This document shows positions 37,734 to 45,309 of a DNA stretch of 64,000 nt, piece after piece. Made by a program: the position numbers and the translations under genes. The DNA lies in the NCBI GenBank assembly GCA_938084835.1, contig CALKER010000007.1, forward strand, positions 1 to 64,000. The letters run 5' to 3'. The notes beneath the pieces are model-generated. The model was not told the origin of the DNA, made no database searches, and saw only the letters and a program-made list of their open reading frames with translations. Each line of letters begins with the position of its first letter. Position 1 is the first letter of the stretch. The DNA is from an uncultured Thermoguttaceae bacterium. GTDB taxonomy: Bacteria > Planctomycetota > Planctomycetia > Pirellulales > Thermoguttaceae.

Positions 37734-39335
37734 TTGGGATTTTTCACGTTGTTCCTTGGTTGGTTCCTCCTTGGCCACTGCGCAGTGTGGGTGGGAGTTT
37801 ACAATCGGCTGCATAGTTACGGCATACCGCGGCCACTGGCAATTGTTGGCAGTGTGTTAGCTGTGGGGATTTTGCTTACGGTGCCGGTGGCCGCCGGTAC
37901 GATGGTTCTGAGCGGAAATATCCCGGAGGAGTACCCGAGCCGGCTGGCCGCCTTGTGGAGCTGGCCGCGAGCCCTGGGGCTTGGCCCGGCAAAAGGAGCC
38001 TGGAAGTGGCTTGCCGGTGTTTACAGCGTGGTTTGTACCCTTAAGGCGTCGACAGCGGTGTATTGGTGGATTCGTGGGAAATTGGCGCGGCCCCCGGCCC
38101 TCCTACGCCGCTTGGGCCGCTGGCCCATTCCCCTGCCGGGTGGAGATCTGCTCCGCGAGCAAAAGGCTTTTCCCGCTCGGTGGCTCCTGCGTCTGCCCGG
38201 CAACGAGAGCCTACGACTGGAGCTAACGGATCTCGCGGTGGAACTTCCGCGATTGCCACCCCAGCTGGACCGCCTTCGCCTGGTCCATCTGAGCGACTTA
38301 CACCTTTCGGGACGAATCCCCCGTCGGTATTTCGAGCATGTGATCGATGTGGTCAACGAGCTGGAGCCGGATTTCGTCCTTCTGACTGGCGATATTGTGG
38401 AGAACTCCGCCGGCCTCCGCTGGGTGGAGCCTCTTTTCGCGCGAATTCGCGCGGAATACGGCTGTTATTATGTGCTAGGCAATCACGACAAGCGGCCGGG
38501 CGCCCACCAGGTGCGTCGTGCCTTGGAGGCCGCCGGTTTAGTCGACGTGGGTGGCCAGGCCCTTGAGGTACCCATCCCCTCGGTAAGGTGGGCGGAACCC
38601 TTCTGCGAGCAACGTTTTTCAGGATGGGCCTGTGCCGCCGCCGCTTCCGAGGGTTCTCTCGCACTGCGCAAAGCGTCGCCAGGTCAGGTTCCCGCAGGTC
38701 GGACCGAAAAGTCGGCAAGTCAAGAATCCCTCGCACTGTCCGGTGTTTCTCCGGCCCCGCCGACAATTGGCAAAAACTCTTCGGGGGCAAGCCAACAGCT
38801 CTTAGCAACAACGCCACCCGTCCCGCTCAAGATCTTCCCACCCGAAGCAAGCTTCACCGATTCCAGAGGCGTTTTCGGCCAAGCCGGTCGGAGTTCGCGC
38901 CGCTCTGGCTTGGCCTGGTACGTCATGCCTCAGGTGGTATTGGTGGGCAATGAGCGCCCGTGGTGGAAGAAGCTTCCTCGCTTAGCTGAACTAAATGGCC
39001 GCCGGGAATCTGCCGTGGTCATCGCCCTAGCCCACACACCAGACCAAATCGATTGGGCTCGACGTGAGGGAGTCGATCTGCTGGTGGCCGGACACCTCCA
39101 TGGCGGCCAGATCCGTCTTCCGGGAATTGGGCCGATAGTTTCCCCGAGCAAGTACGGCACCCGGCTAAATTCCGGACTATTCTATTCACCCCCAACTATG
39201 CTTTATGTCAATCGCGGTTTATCCGCCTGTCTTCCCTTGCGATGGAACGCCCCACCGGAGGTGGCCTGCCTGACGTTGCGGGCCTCTCGGGCGGCAAATC
39301 CCCACGAATTACATCTTGAATCTAGGACCAGATGA
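37734..39335 (+). CDS. Membrane metallophosphoesterase (YkuE/YaeI-like)
   Basis: The TTG at 37734 has GAGGAAGG about 10 bases upstream; the gene spans 533 residues. Three N-terminal hydrophobic segments (about 3-25, 36-60, 84-110) anchor it in the membrane. The phosphoesterase core begins near 175 with HLSDLHLSG, GDIVEN, GNHDKR, LAHTPDQ and GHLHGGQIRLP. These five motifs hold the two-metal site. Relatives such as YkuE and YaeI act on phospholipid or lipid A-type substrates at the inner membrane; the substrate here is unknown. Between GNHD and AHTPD is an extra stretch of about 120 residues, rich in Ser, Ala and Pro with repeated E/Q-S-LAL pieces, which is probably disordered. Confidence 0.85.
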   Translation: MGFFTLFLGWFLLGHCAVWVGVYNRLHSYGIPRPLAIVGSVLAVGILLTVPVAAGTMVLSGNIPEEYPSRLAALWSWPRALGLGPAKGAWKWLAGVYSVVCTLKASTAVYWWIRGKLARPPALLRRLGRWPIPLPGGDLLREQKAFPARWLLRLPGNESLRLELTDLAVELPRLPPQLDRLRLVHLSDLHLSGRIPRRYFEHVIDVVNELEPDFVLLTGDIVENSAGLRWVEPLFARIRAEYGCYYVLGNHDKRPGAHQVRRALEAAGLVDVGGQALEVPIPSVRWAEPFCEQRFSGWACAAAASEGSLALRKASPGQVPAGRTEKSASQESLALSGVSPAPPTIGKNSSGASQQLLATTPPVPLKIFPPEASFTDSRGVFGQAGRSSRRSGLAWYVMPQVVLVGNERPWWKKLPRLAELNGRRESAVVIALAHTPDQIDWARREGVDLLVAGHLHGGQIRLPGIGPIVSPSKYGTRLNSGLFYSPPTMLYVNRGLSACLPLRWNAPPEVACLTLRASRAANPHELHLESRTR

Positions 39336-39374
39336 GCTTTGTAACAGTTCTTGCGCTGCACGGGAGAGCATCCC

Positions 39375-39791
39375 ATGGTGCATCAAGAGGCAATCGATTT
39401 TTCCACTCGCGGTCATGGGCACATCCAGGATCTTACCTCCCGCGTTGCCGAAGTGGTTCGCCGCTCCGGCATTCGCACCGGCGTGGTCCACGTCTTTGCT
39501 CTCGGTAGCACTGCCGCCGTAGGACTGATCGAGTTCGAGCCTGGGCTCCAACGGGACCTTCCCGAACTGTTAGATCGCCTTATTCCCCCAAGTCGCGAGT
39601 ACGCCCACGAGCAGACTTGGCACGACGGAAACGGGCATTCCCATTTGCAGTCCACGTGCCTCGGTGCCTCGCTGTCGGTGCCCGTGACTGATGGCAAGCT
39701 CCATTTGGGGACGTGGCAGCAGATCTTTCATTTGGAATGCGACATCCGCGCACGCCAGAGATCTGTGATCGTTACTGTTTATGGGGAATGA
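39375..39791 (+). CDS. yjbQ: YjbQ family protein (UPF0047)
   Basis: The ATG at 39375 with GGGAG 8 bases before it gives 138 residues, the normal family length; a frame opening at 39351 is longer but has no site. Conserved features are HVFALGSTAAVGLIEFEPGL, the HDGNGHSHLQS histidine cluster, and LHLGTWQQIFHLECD with the QQIF and DxRxR ends of the family. YjbQ proteins have weak thiamine-phosphate synthase activity and an uncertain true role. It follows the metallophosphoesterase by 39 bases and may be co-transcribed. Confidence 0.9.
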   Translation: MVHQEAIDFSTRGHGHIQDLTSRVAEVVRRSGIRTGVVHVFALGSTAAVGLIEFEPGLQRDLPELLDRLIPPSREYAHEQTWHDGNGHSHLQSTCLGASLSVPVTDGKLHLGTWQQIFHLECDIRARQRSVIVTVYGE

Positions 39792-40010
39792 GGTGTACGG
39801 ACGCTTGGCTTACCTCAAACAGGCCAGGCCACCGAGGAACCTCAATCCTGTTGCCCCCTCTAAGTAAGACTCCCAGGGTGGTGCGCAGAGTCCGCATGGG
39901 ATTTTTGCCAGAGGAATTAGGAGAAAGCCACCAAAAAATGACCGTCGCCCGGAATTTTTGCCTGGAAAGCAAGTAATGCTGTACCCTTCCACCACCGAAG
40001 AGCTCAGTAA

Positions 40011-40784
40011 TTACTCCCGGGGAATGCGTCGATAGAAGCTCAACACTTTTTGCCGCACCACGGGTGCTTCATATTCGCCTTCTTGTACCAGCCGCTCCAG
40101 GAACCGGCGATAAGGCTCCAGGCTTTCCGGCTCCGTAAGGGGTTCGATCTGGTCGAACGAATCCGTGTGAGGGTTCCAGCGGAAGATCAAGCGGTGGCCG
40201 CCGCGACCGTCGGCCTCGTAGAAGTGGCTCAAGCGGTGGCGGAACTTTCCGCCCACCACCCCGGCAAACATAAACAGAATAAGTCCCACTCGCCCCACCT
40301 GCTTGCGCGTGGCATGAAGCGGCGGACCGGTGAGAATGCCCCGCACCTCCTCCAAGGTATCAGCATGTAAACAAGAGGCGATCCGCCTCGGCCCCTGAAT
40401 GAGCGACAAAAATGCCGGGACATCTCGTCCCCAAATATAGCCATACCAACGACCCGGGCCAATTTCATGCGCCAAATAACACACGGCTCCTTCCGGTGGC
40501 TGGCGCAAAGCTTCGGCAATGACCTCGCTTTTGTCCACGGTGATAATGCGCTCCCCCGGGGGCAATAAATGCAGCAGGGCCGCTAAAAGTGCTGTCTTGC
40601 CGGCTCCGGACGGTCTGGCGGCCGTCAATACCGATGCGCCTCGTTCCATGGCGCGAAAGGCGTAGGCGGCCATCAACGAATCCACCGTTTGAGCCCGGAG
40701 TAAGTCCGCGATGGTCAGGGTCCGACCTCCACGCTGGTTGAGCGCCTCGATTTGCTGAAAATTGCGGGCTTCCACATCATCCAT
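40011..40784 (-). CDS. Short P-loop ATPase related to type II/IV secretion ATPases
   Basis: The ATG at 40784 has AAGGGA 7 bases upstream. The 257-residue protein has Walker A as RPSGAGKTALLAALLHLLPP near 58-77, a possible Walker B-like stretch around GAVCYLAHEIG, and RRIASCLHADTLEEVRGIL. The last parallels the His-box region of PilT/GspE/TadA motors (THxA or LHTNDA type). The N-terminal domain and zinc module of full-length GspE proteins are missing, so it is a minimal core. It could power a pilus-like machine together with the prepilin-like proteins of this window, but no pilin assembly gene adjoins it. Cytoplasmic. Confidence 0.6.
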   Translation of the reverse strand: MDDVEARNFQQIEALNQRGGRTLTIADLLRAQTVDSLMAAYAFRAMERGASVLTAARPSGAGKTALLAALLHLLPPGERIITVDKSEVIAEALRQPPEGAVCYLAHEIGPGRWYGYIWGRDVPAFLSLIQGPRRIASCLHADTLEEVRGILTGPPLHATRKQVGRVGLILFMFAGVVGGKFRHRLSHFYEADGRGGHRLIFRWNPHTDSFDQIEPLTEPESLEPYRRFLERLVQEGEYEAPVVRQKVLSFYRRIPRE

Positions 40785-40903
40785 CGCACTTTCCCTTAGT
40801 GGCGCAGCTCAGTGTGACTTTCACACCCCCAACATAAAAGGCGGACCACAGCTCGAAAAGTGCTATCTATTTTGGCCAGTTTTCCTCAAGATTTTGCCTA
40901 AAT

Positions 40904-40918
40904 TGAGAATCATTATCT
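40904..40918. promoter_or_regulatory. Fur-box-like operator
   Basis: TGAGAATCATTATCT is a 7-1-7 inverted repeat very close to the Fur consensus TGATAATNATTATCA. A further CATTATCT half-site follows 10 bases on. It lies 120 bases before the minus-strand ATPase gene and faces a gene-poor stretch on the other side, so its target is unclear. Confidence 0.45.
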
Positions 40919-42257
40919 TGCCCTTTCATTATCTCTTTCGGAAACAAGCTTGATCGCCCGATCGTCCTTCAGATCCTAATTTACCCGCCAAGCCTAAACT
41001 CTCACCCATATCATAAGGGGAGGACTAAGATCAAGATCAAACTTAGCTGCTTGCGCTGGCGCCGGCTTCATGCTTGCGCCCACGCCGGTGGGGACTCTCC
41101 CTCCCATTGCGGTATCACCGGCAGTCCTTCTTCCTCCGCCCATTAAATGGGCACCGGGCTTGCCCAACCCTCTCTGGACCGCCGGCTCAGATCCGGTAGA
41201 CCCATGTGAGGCCTTCTTCCGCCAAATCAAAAGCTCAAACAGCTTGACGCTCCGTGCAGGGCCGAAATTCCTCGCCGGCTCCGGTCTCTTCCAGCTGCTA
41301 CCTCCCTCCCGAATTTGATGGCGGAAGCCCAGTGATGAAAAAAGTTCGCTTCATCGTGAGGCTGAGGTCACATTCCCAGTCTGGAATTTTTTCTACAGCC
41401 GCTTCCTACTTTACGGAGCACCTTTACGGACCCACGGGTGGTTTCGGCTTGGCAGTCCGGAGGTATGCCCATAACTCTGGATGTGAGGCTACGTGGCTGG
41501 GGGGTTGTTCTTGGTGCTCGGCACCTAGCAGCCAGAGCCTGCTTTTTCTCGGAGCCAGATGGGGGACTTGTCCAAGAGTCGAGCGGCTTCTGTCGTCGTT
41601 GATTGCTTGCGGAACAGCGCAACGGCGACACGGGTAAGGTGATACAGACCTTCCGGCCTCGATGTAGTCCTTGAACCACTAATAGCTACAAGAGTAAGGA
41701 GATCCGCTTAACCACCTCAACTCGGAAAATCGGGAAAAGACCACCGCTTGTGGGGTCTCCAGAGCTTAGGACGAACGAAAGGAACCCCGATCGGCCCTCC
41801 GAGGCTCCCGGTCGGACGTTAATTAACCAAGCGGAAAAGATCCCTCAGCCTCTGGGGGTTCAATTTTCTTCGCATCCTCGCCCCACGGTTGATGCGGAAA
41901 TTGTTTTCGCGGGCAAAGCCCCGCTGGAGCGTCTACCCTTGAAAAGGCGGTGGAGCGAAAGGTTCGCTCATCGATTTATCCACCCCGCGGCACCATGTCT
42001 TAGCACCATTTTTTGAAAAGCTTGCACCACTTCTTCAACGCACGGGCAAACCGGGGAGGACCGCCGCCAGCGCTCGAGCCCACAACCAGCGGTATCTCTA
42101 CTTTTTGCACATCAGGAAGACCAAACCGGTGGTGGGGGGATAAGAAGTACGAGGTCCGACCGTTTGAGCCACCATAACCGATCCCATCTGGTCGGTTTTG
42201 GGCCGGACCGGCAGACAACCTGCCCCACAAATTCGCGGGTGATCGGTGGCGAGCCAG
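40919..42257. other. 1.3-kb gene-poor stretch
   Basis: Open frames at 41070-41318 and 41254-41637 (plus) and 41368-41679 (minus) lack ribosome sites and recognised motifs. I see no tRNA, RNase P or tmRNA signature. Confidence 0.4.
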
Positions 42258-42791
42258 TTACCGGACGTCCCGGCTCAGCCATAGTCCCACCCCCATGAGC
42301 ACGCTAATTCCGAGGACAACCCAACGGAACCAGCCCCCGAAACCGGCCGGCCCCGCTAATTCGGTGAGAATCAGATAGTGATTCTCCTCAGGATGGGCAG
42401 GGTAGACGTAATGCACATAACGATTTCCCGCATACACATCGTACACGGTAGCTGAATTCTGCGGTATCGTGCTGAGGAAGCGATTCAACCTTGGCCACGG
42501 AAGCAACCAGTGCGTGGCACTTTCCTCGTCAGAGGAGTCACTCTCGCCTGCCAAGACAAGGGCGGAGCTCTCCGGAACGGCCTGTACGTAGAGCAGCTGG
42601 AGATTCGGACGGGGCAACTGATCGCCCAACTGGGATAGCAGGCTGCCCCGTTCATGCGCCGGGGCGACCACGATTCTCCGCACCTGATCATCGGTGAGCG
42701 GCGGAAGCGGCGCCGATCTTCCCCTCCAAAATGTTGCAACCAGAAAGTAAAGCACCCCGCATCCAACCACAATTAAGCCCACCGTCCGCAT
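42258..42791 (-). CDS. Two-helix membrane protein behind PepSY gene
   Basis: GGAGGAG lies 8 bases before the ATG. The 177 residues have a transmembrane helix at each end (about 2-21, LIVVGCGVLYFLVATFW, and about 150-172, WVVLGISVLMGVGLWLS). An exported middle domain with WLLPWPRLNRFL and AGNRYVHYVYP lies between them. I do not recognise the family. It is the last gene of a three-gene minus-strand set with the PepSY-associated and prepilin-like proteins (gaps of 47 and 64 bases), so a shared envelope role, perhaps with iron, is inferred. Confidence 0.65.
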   Translation of the reverse strand: MRTVGLIVVGCGVLYFLVATFWRGRSAPLPPLTDDQVRRIVVAPAHERGSLLSQLGDQLPRPNLQLLYVQAVPESSALVLAGESDSSDEESATHWLLPWPRLNRFLSTIPQNSATVYDVYAGNRYVHYVYPAHPEENHYLILTELAGPAGFGGWFRWVVLGISVLMGVGLWLSRDVR

Positions 42792-42838
42792 GAGAATTTC
42801 TCCTCCCGGCTAGGGAAGCGGCACAGGTTGTCCACACG

Positions 42839-43594
42839 TTACGGGGTTCCCGAATCAGGCATCTTCTCAGCCGTCACTGCGGAAGCTTTGGTGGCTGCGG
42901 TGGCACCATCTCCGCCGGGCAGTGCTCTTTCCCCAACACCGCTGGAAGCGACGCTGCTCTTTCGCCTTTGGTGGCGTTTGCGAAGCCACAGGCCGGCATA
43001 CATAACCAGCCCCGAGACAGCCAGAAAAACCGTACCCACACCGGCGGCATCTGCCCAAATTTGCCCGGGGATCTTTCCCAGGAATTTCCCGGTATGAAGG
43101 TCTTTGACCAATTTTTTCCAATCGCGGTTACCCGCTGGTGTCCGATAGGCATCAGCCGCACCGCGTGGCGAGTGGTCAAGTGGCCGACCCTCTTCCACCA
43201 GCCAAACGATTTCGCGCTCCGGCATGGAAGCTTGGGCCTGCGACCTGATCCTAATGACCCAGCCGGCCAAGGGATCGTGCCGGAGGTGAACCTCCCGCAA
43301 GGGCAACTGGCCGTATTTTTCTCGGAAATGCTCGATCGCAGCCACAAAAGCAGGCATGTGGCCAAACCACGCTTCCACCTGAGGCCCCAACTGCTTGGCC
43401 GCTGCGGCCATATCGGAGCGCAAGCCGGCTCCCGCCACGGCTGGCGGCGATTTTGGCCCCTGCTTGCCCGCCAAAAGCGAATCGTGTACTAAAAGCACAC
43501 CAGTGGCGGCAATCACTGTGATAGGCACAAATAAAATAAGACCGATCCACCGATGCAGCCGATCAAGCCAAAGAATCCACGCCTGAGCTACCAT
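42839..43594 (-). CDS. PepSY-associated membrane protein
   Basis: The 251 residues begin with LDRLHRWIGLILFVPITVIA, the first helix of PepSY-associated TM proteins with its HRW motif. An exported domain follows (about 40-170), then DLHTGKFLGKIPGQIWADAA and a second helix, VFLAVSGLVMYAGLWLRKR. The C-terminal 45 residues are Ala/Gly/Ser-rich and probably disordered. Family members act at the inner membrane and are often linked to siderophore or iron reduction; full-length ones have four helices, so this is a short form. It lies in an operon-like row with a prepilin-like gene upstream. Confidence 0.8.
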   Translation of the reverse strand: MVAQAWILWLDRLHRWIGLILFVPITVIAATGVLLVHDSLLAGKQGPKSPPAVAGAGLRSDMAAAAKQLGPQVEAWFGHMPAFVAAIEHFREKYGQLPLREVHLRHDPLAGWVIRIRSQAQASMPEREIVWLVEEGRPLDHSPRGAADAYRTPAGNRDWKKLVKDLHTGKFLGKIPGQIWADAAGVGTVFLAVSGLVMYAGLWLRKRHQRRKSSVASSGVGERALPGGDGATAATKASAVTAEKMPDSGTP

Positions 43595-43658
43595 TGGTTG
43601 GTGTGGCCCTTTTGCACTGTCGTATTTGCCCTTGTTGCGAAGGGTGGATGGGGGACAT

Positions 43659-44456
43659 TCAGTCTCCGTCTTTTGAACCCGGGACCCTACCGCGCAGCAG
43701 ATCCCACTCTTCTTTGCTTGTCACAGAGACCACATGTCCGTCGACAAAAAGCACGTTCATCCGCAGAGTATGGAAGGGTCGCGACGTGTACACTCCTCGC
43801 AGAGGATTCCATTTCACTTCCCCCGCTTTCCACGGTTCGAACATATCTCGAGCCAATTGAATTTGCGAGCTTTGCACCAAATCTTGCGGCTTCAACTCCT
43901 TGCCTTCGGCCAACTTCTTCGAGTCAATTCCCACGACATGCTCGTCGATTCGACGAACCCACATAGGCTTGGCCTTTTTCCTCTCGGTTTTCCACTGACC
44001 TCTCCGCGGGTCGTATTCTTGCACGACTCGCTCCGGCACATAGGCCTGACTCAAGGCACGTCCTTCCAGTTTGTAACTAGTGCCCCAATGTACATGAAAA
44101 GGTGTGGGATCCTCCGGGGAACCGATGTCTCCTGGGCAGTGGAATATCGCCGGATTGCTCTCGCAGTAGGGCAGAAGCGCGTACATAGCCGACTGACGAA
44201 CGTCGGTCATGTCCTGCTCCCCCACATGGAAGGGCATAATACCGTTGTGAACAGATACATAGTGGTGGAGGGCAAGTCCAATTTGCCGTAAGTTGTTTTT
44301 GCATTGGGCGCAGCGAGCGGACTCGCGGGCAAATTGAACTGCCGGCAGAAGCATGCTGATTAGTAAACCTATGACTCCTGTGACCACAAGGAGCTCGACC
44401 AAAGTGAAGCCGGACGGTAATCTCCGGCGTGTGCGAATAATTCGCCCTTGATACAT
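43659..44456 (-). CDS. Prepilin-type N-terminal cleavage protein (DUF1559-related)
   Basis: GGAGG lies about 10 bases before the ATG. The 265-residue product has a short basic leader and then [20 protein letters not shown], the type IV prepilin cleavage signal. [20 protein letters not shown] and [11 protein letters not shown] follow, the DUF1559-type helix. The C-terminus has [12 protein letters not shown], the DGH motif of the group. The middle, with [20 protein letters not shown], differs from common DUF1559 proteins. After peptidase processing it would be a pseudopilin-like envelope protein. As first gene of the set leading to the PepSY gene it may define a metal-uptake-associated pseudopilin. 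Confidence 0.85.
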   Translation of the reverse strand: MYQGRIIRTRRRLPSGFTLVELLVVTGVIGLLISMLLPAVQFARESARCAQCKNNLRQIGLALHHYVSVHNGIMPFHVGEQDMTDVRQSAMYALLPYCESNPAIFHCPGDIGSPEDPTPFHVHWGTSYKLEGRALSQAYVPERVVQEYDPRRGQWKTERKKAKPMWVRRIDEHVVGIDSKKLAEGKELKPQDLVQSSQIQLARDMFEPWKAGEVKWNPLRGVYTSRPFHTLRMNVLFVDGHVVSVTSKEEWDLLRGRVPGSKDGD

Positions 44457-44580
44457 TTTTGCGATACCTCCTTCGCAAACTCCTTCGCAAAAATAAGCCG
44501 CACATCAGAACTAAACATGCACGAGCTACTGCAAGTTGCAATCCCACAAATTAAGGCATCAACGGCTCCTCCGACTATTG

Positions 44581-44603
44581 ACTCATAAGCAAAACTTATC
44601 TCA
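44581..44603. promoter_or_regulatory. Palindromic site upstream of the prepilin-PepSY operon
   Basis: ATAAG at 44585-44589 and CTTAT at 44595-44599 form an inverted repeat with a 5-base centre, and the flanks partly extend it. It lies about 130 bases before the start of the minus-strand operon, a plausible operator position. The bound protein is unknown. Confidence 0.3.
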
Positions 44604-45309
44604 CAAGTTTGCCCCCCAACCTGCCCCCACAATTGCCCTGAAGGCGAACTAAATCTGAAGCTTAATGCCAAAAGTCGAGGATCAACCATACGGCACCCAC
44701 CCCATGTGCCAACCAGGGACACTATATTTTACGATTCGCAGCAACCGTAGCAAGCGATTTTCCCCTACGAGGAACCCGTTGACAGTGTGGCCTCATTCCC
44801 CCAGGTCTCGCAATCTGACATGCAGAGCAACGAGCCGTGTGGTACCTGTGGACTCTGTAACTTAAGTTGTGTGTTGACGAAGTTGCCGTGCCTCAAACGT
44901 CCTCTGCGCGATGCCACAGCACATCCTGGGACAGTCGCGCCAGAATCAGCTAAACAAAGTTGGGCGCGAGGTTCTTAGTCCTCCGCGAACGATACCCCTT
45001 TTGGACCGCAAGAGGATGAGATGGGCAGTCATCCACAAACCACGGTGTTGCGGCGCCTCGCACATCACACGGTTTGGCTCCGACACGCTCTGAATCGTTC
45101 TGTTGGAGAAGGCCACTGTGTCAACGCAAATACATGGAGGGATGTTTGACCACAAAAGATAAGATTTTTACAAAGTAGTATACTCTAATCGGCTGAAAGG
45201 CACGTGGCGCGGAAAGTGTGTTGCCAGATTCCCTTAAAGCCGGAAGGCGTGCGGATCCAACCTGGGGCGGTCGGCCCACTGCCGCCCGAACCGGAGTCAA
45301 TTTTTCAAG
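44604..45309. other. Spacer upstream of the minus-strand prepilin operon
   Basis: About 700 bases between the operon's upstream side and the end of the propeller gene. No supported gene is visible. Confidence 0.35.

Noticed and set aside
41020-41700. Possible structured RNA in the gene-poor stretch
   Set aside because: I looked for conserved blocks of RNase P RNA, tmRNA and SRP RNA and found none.
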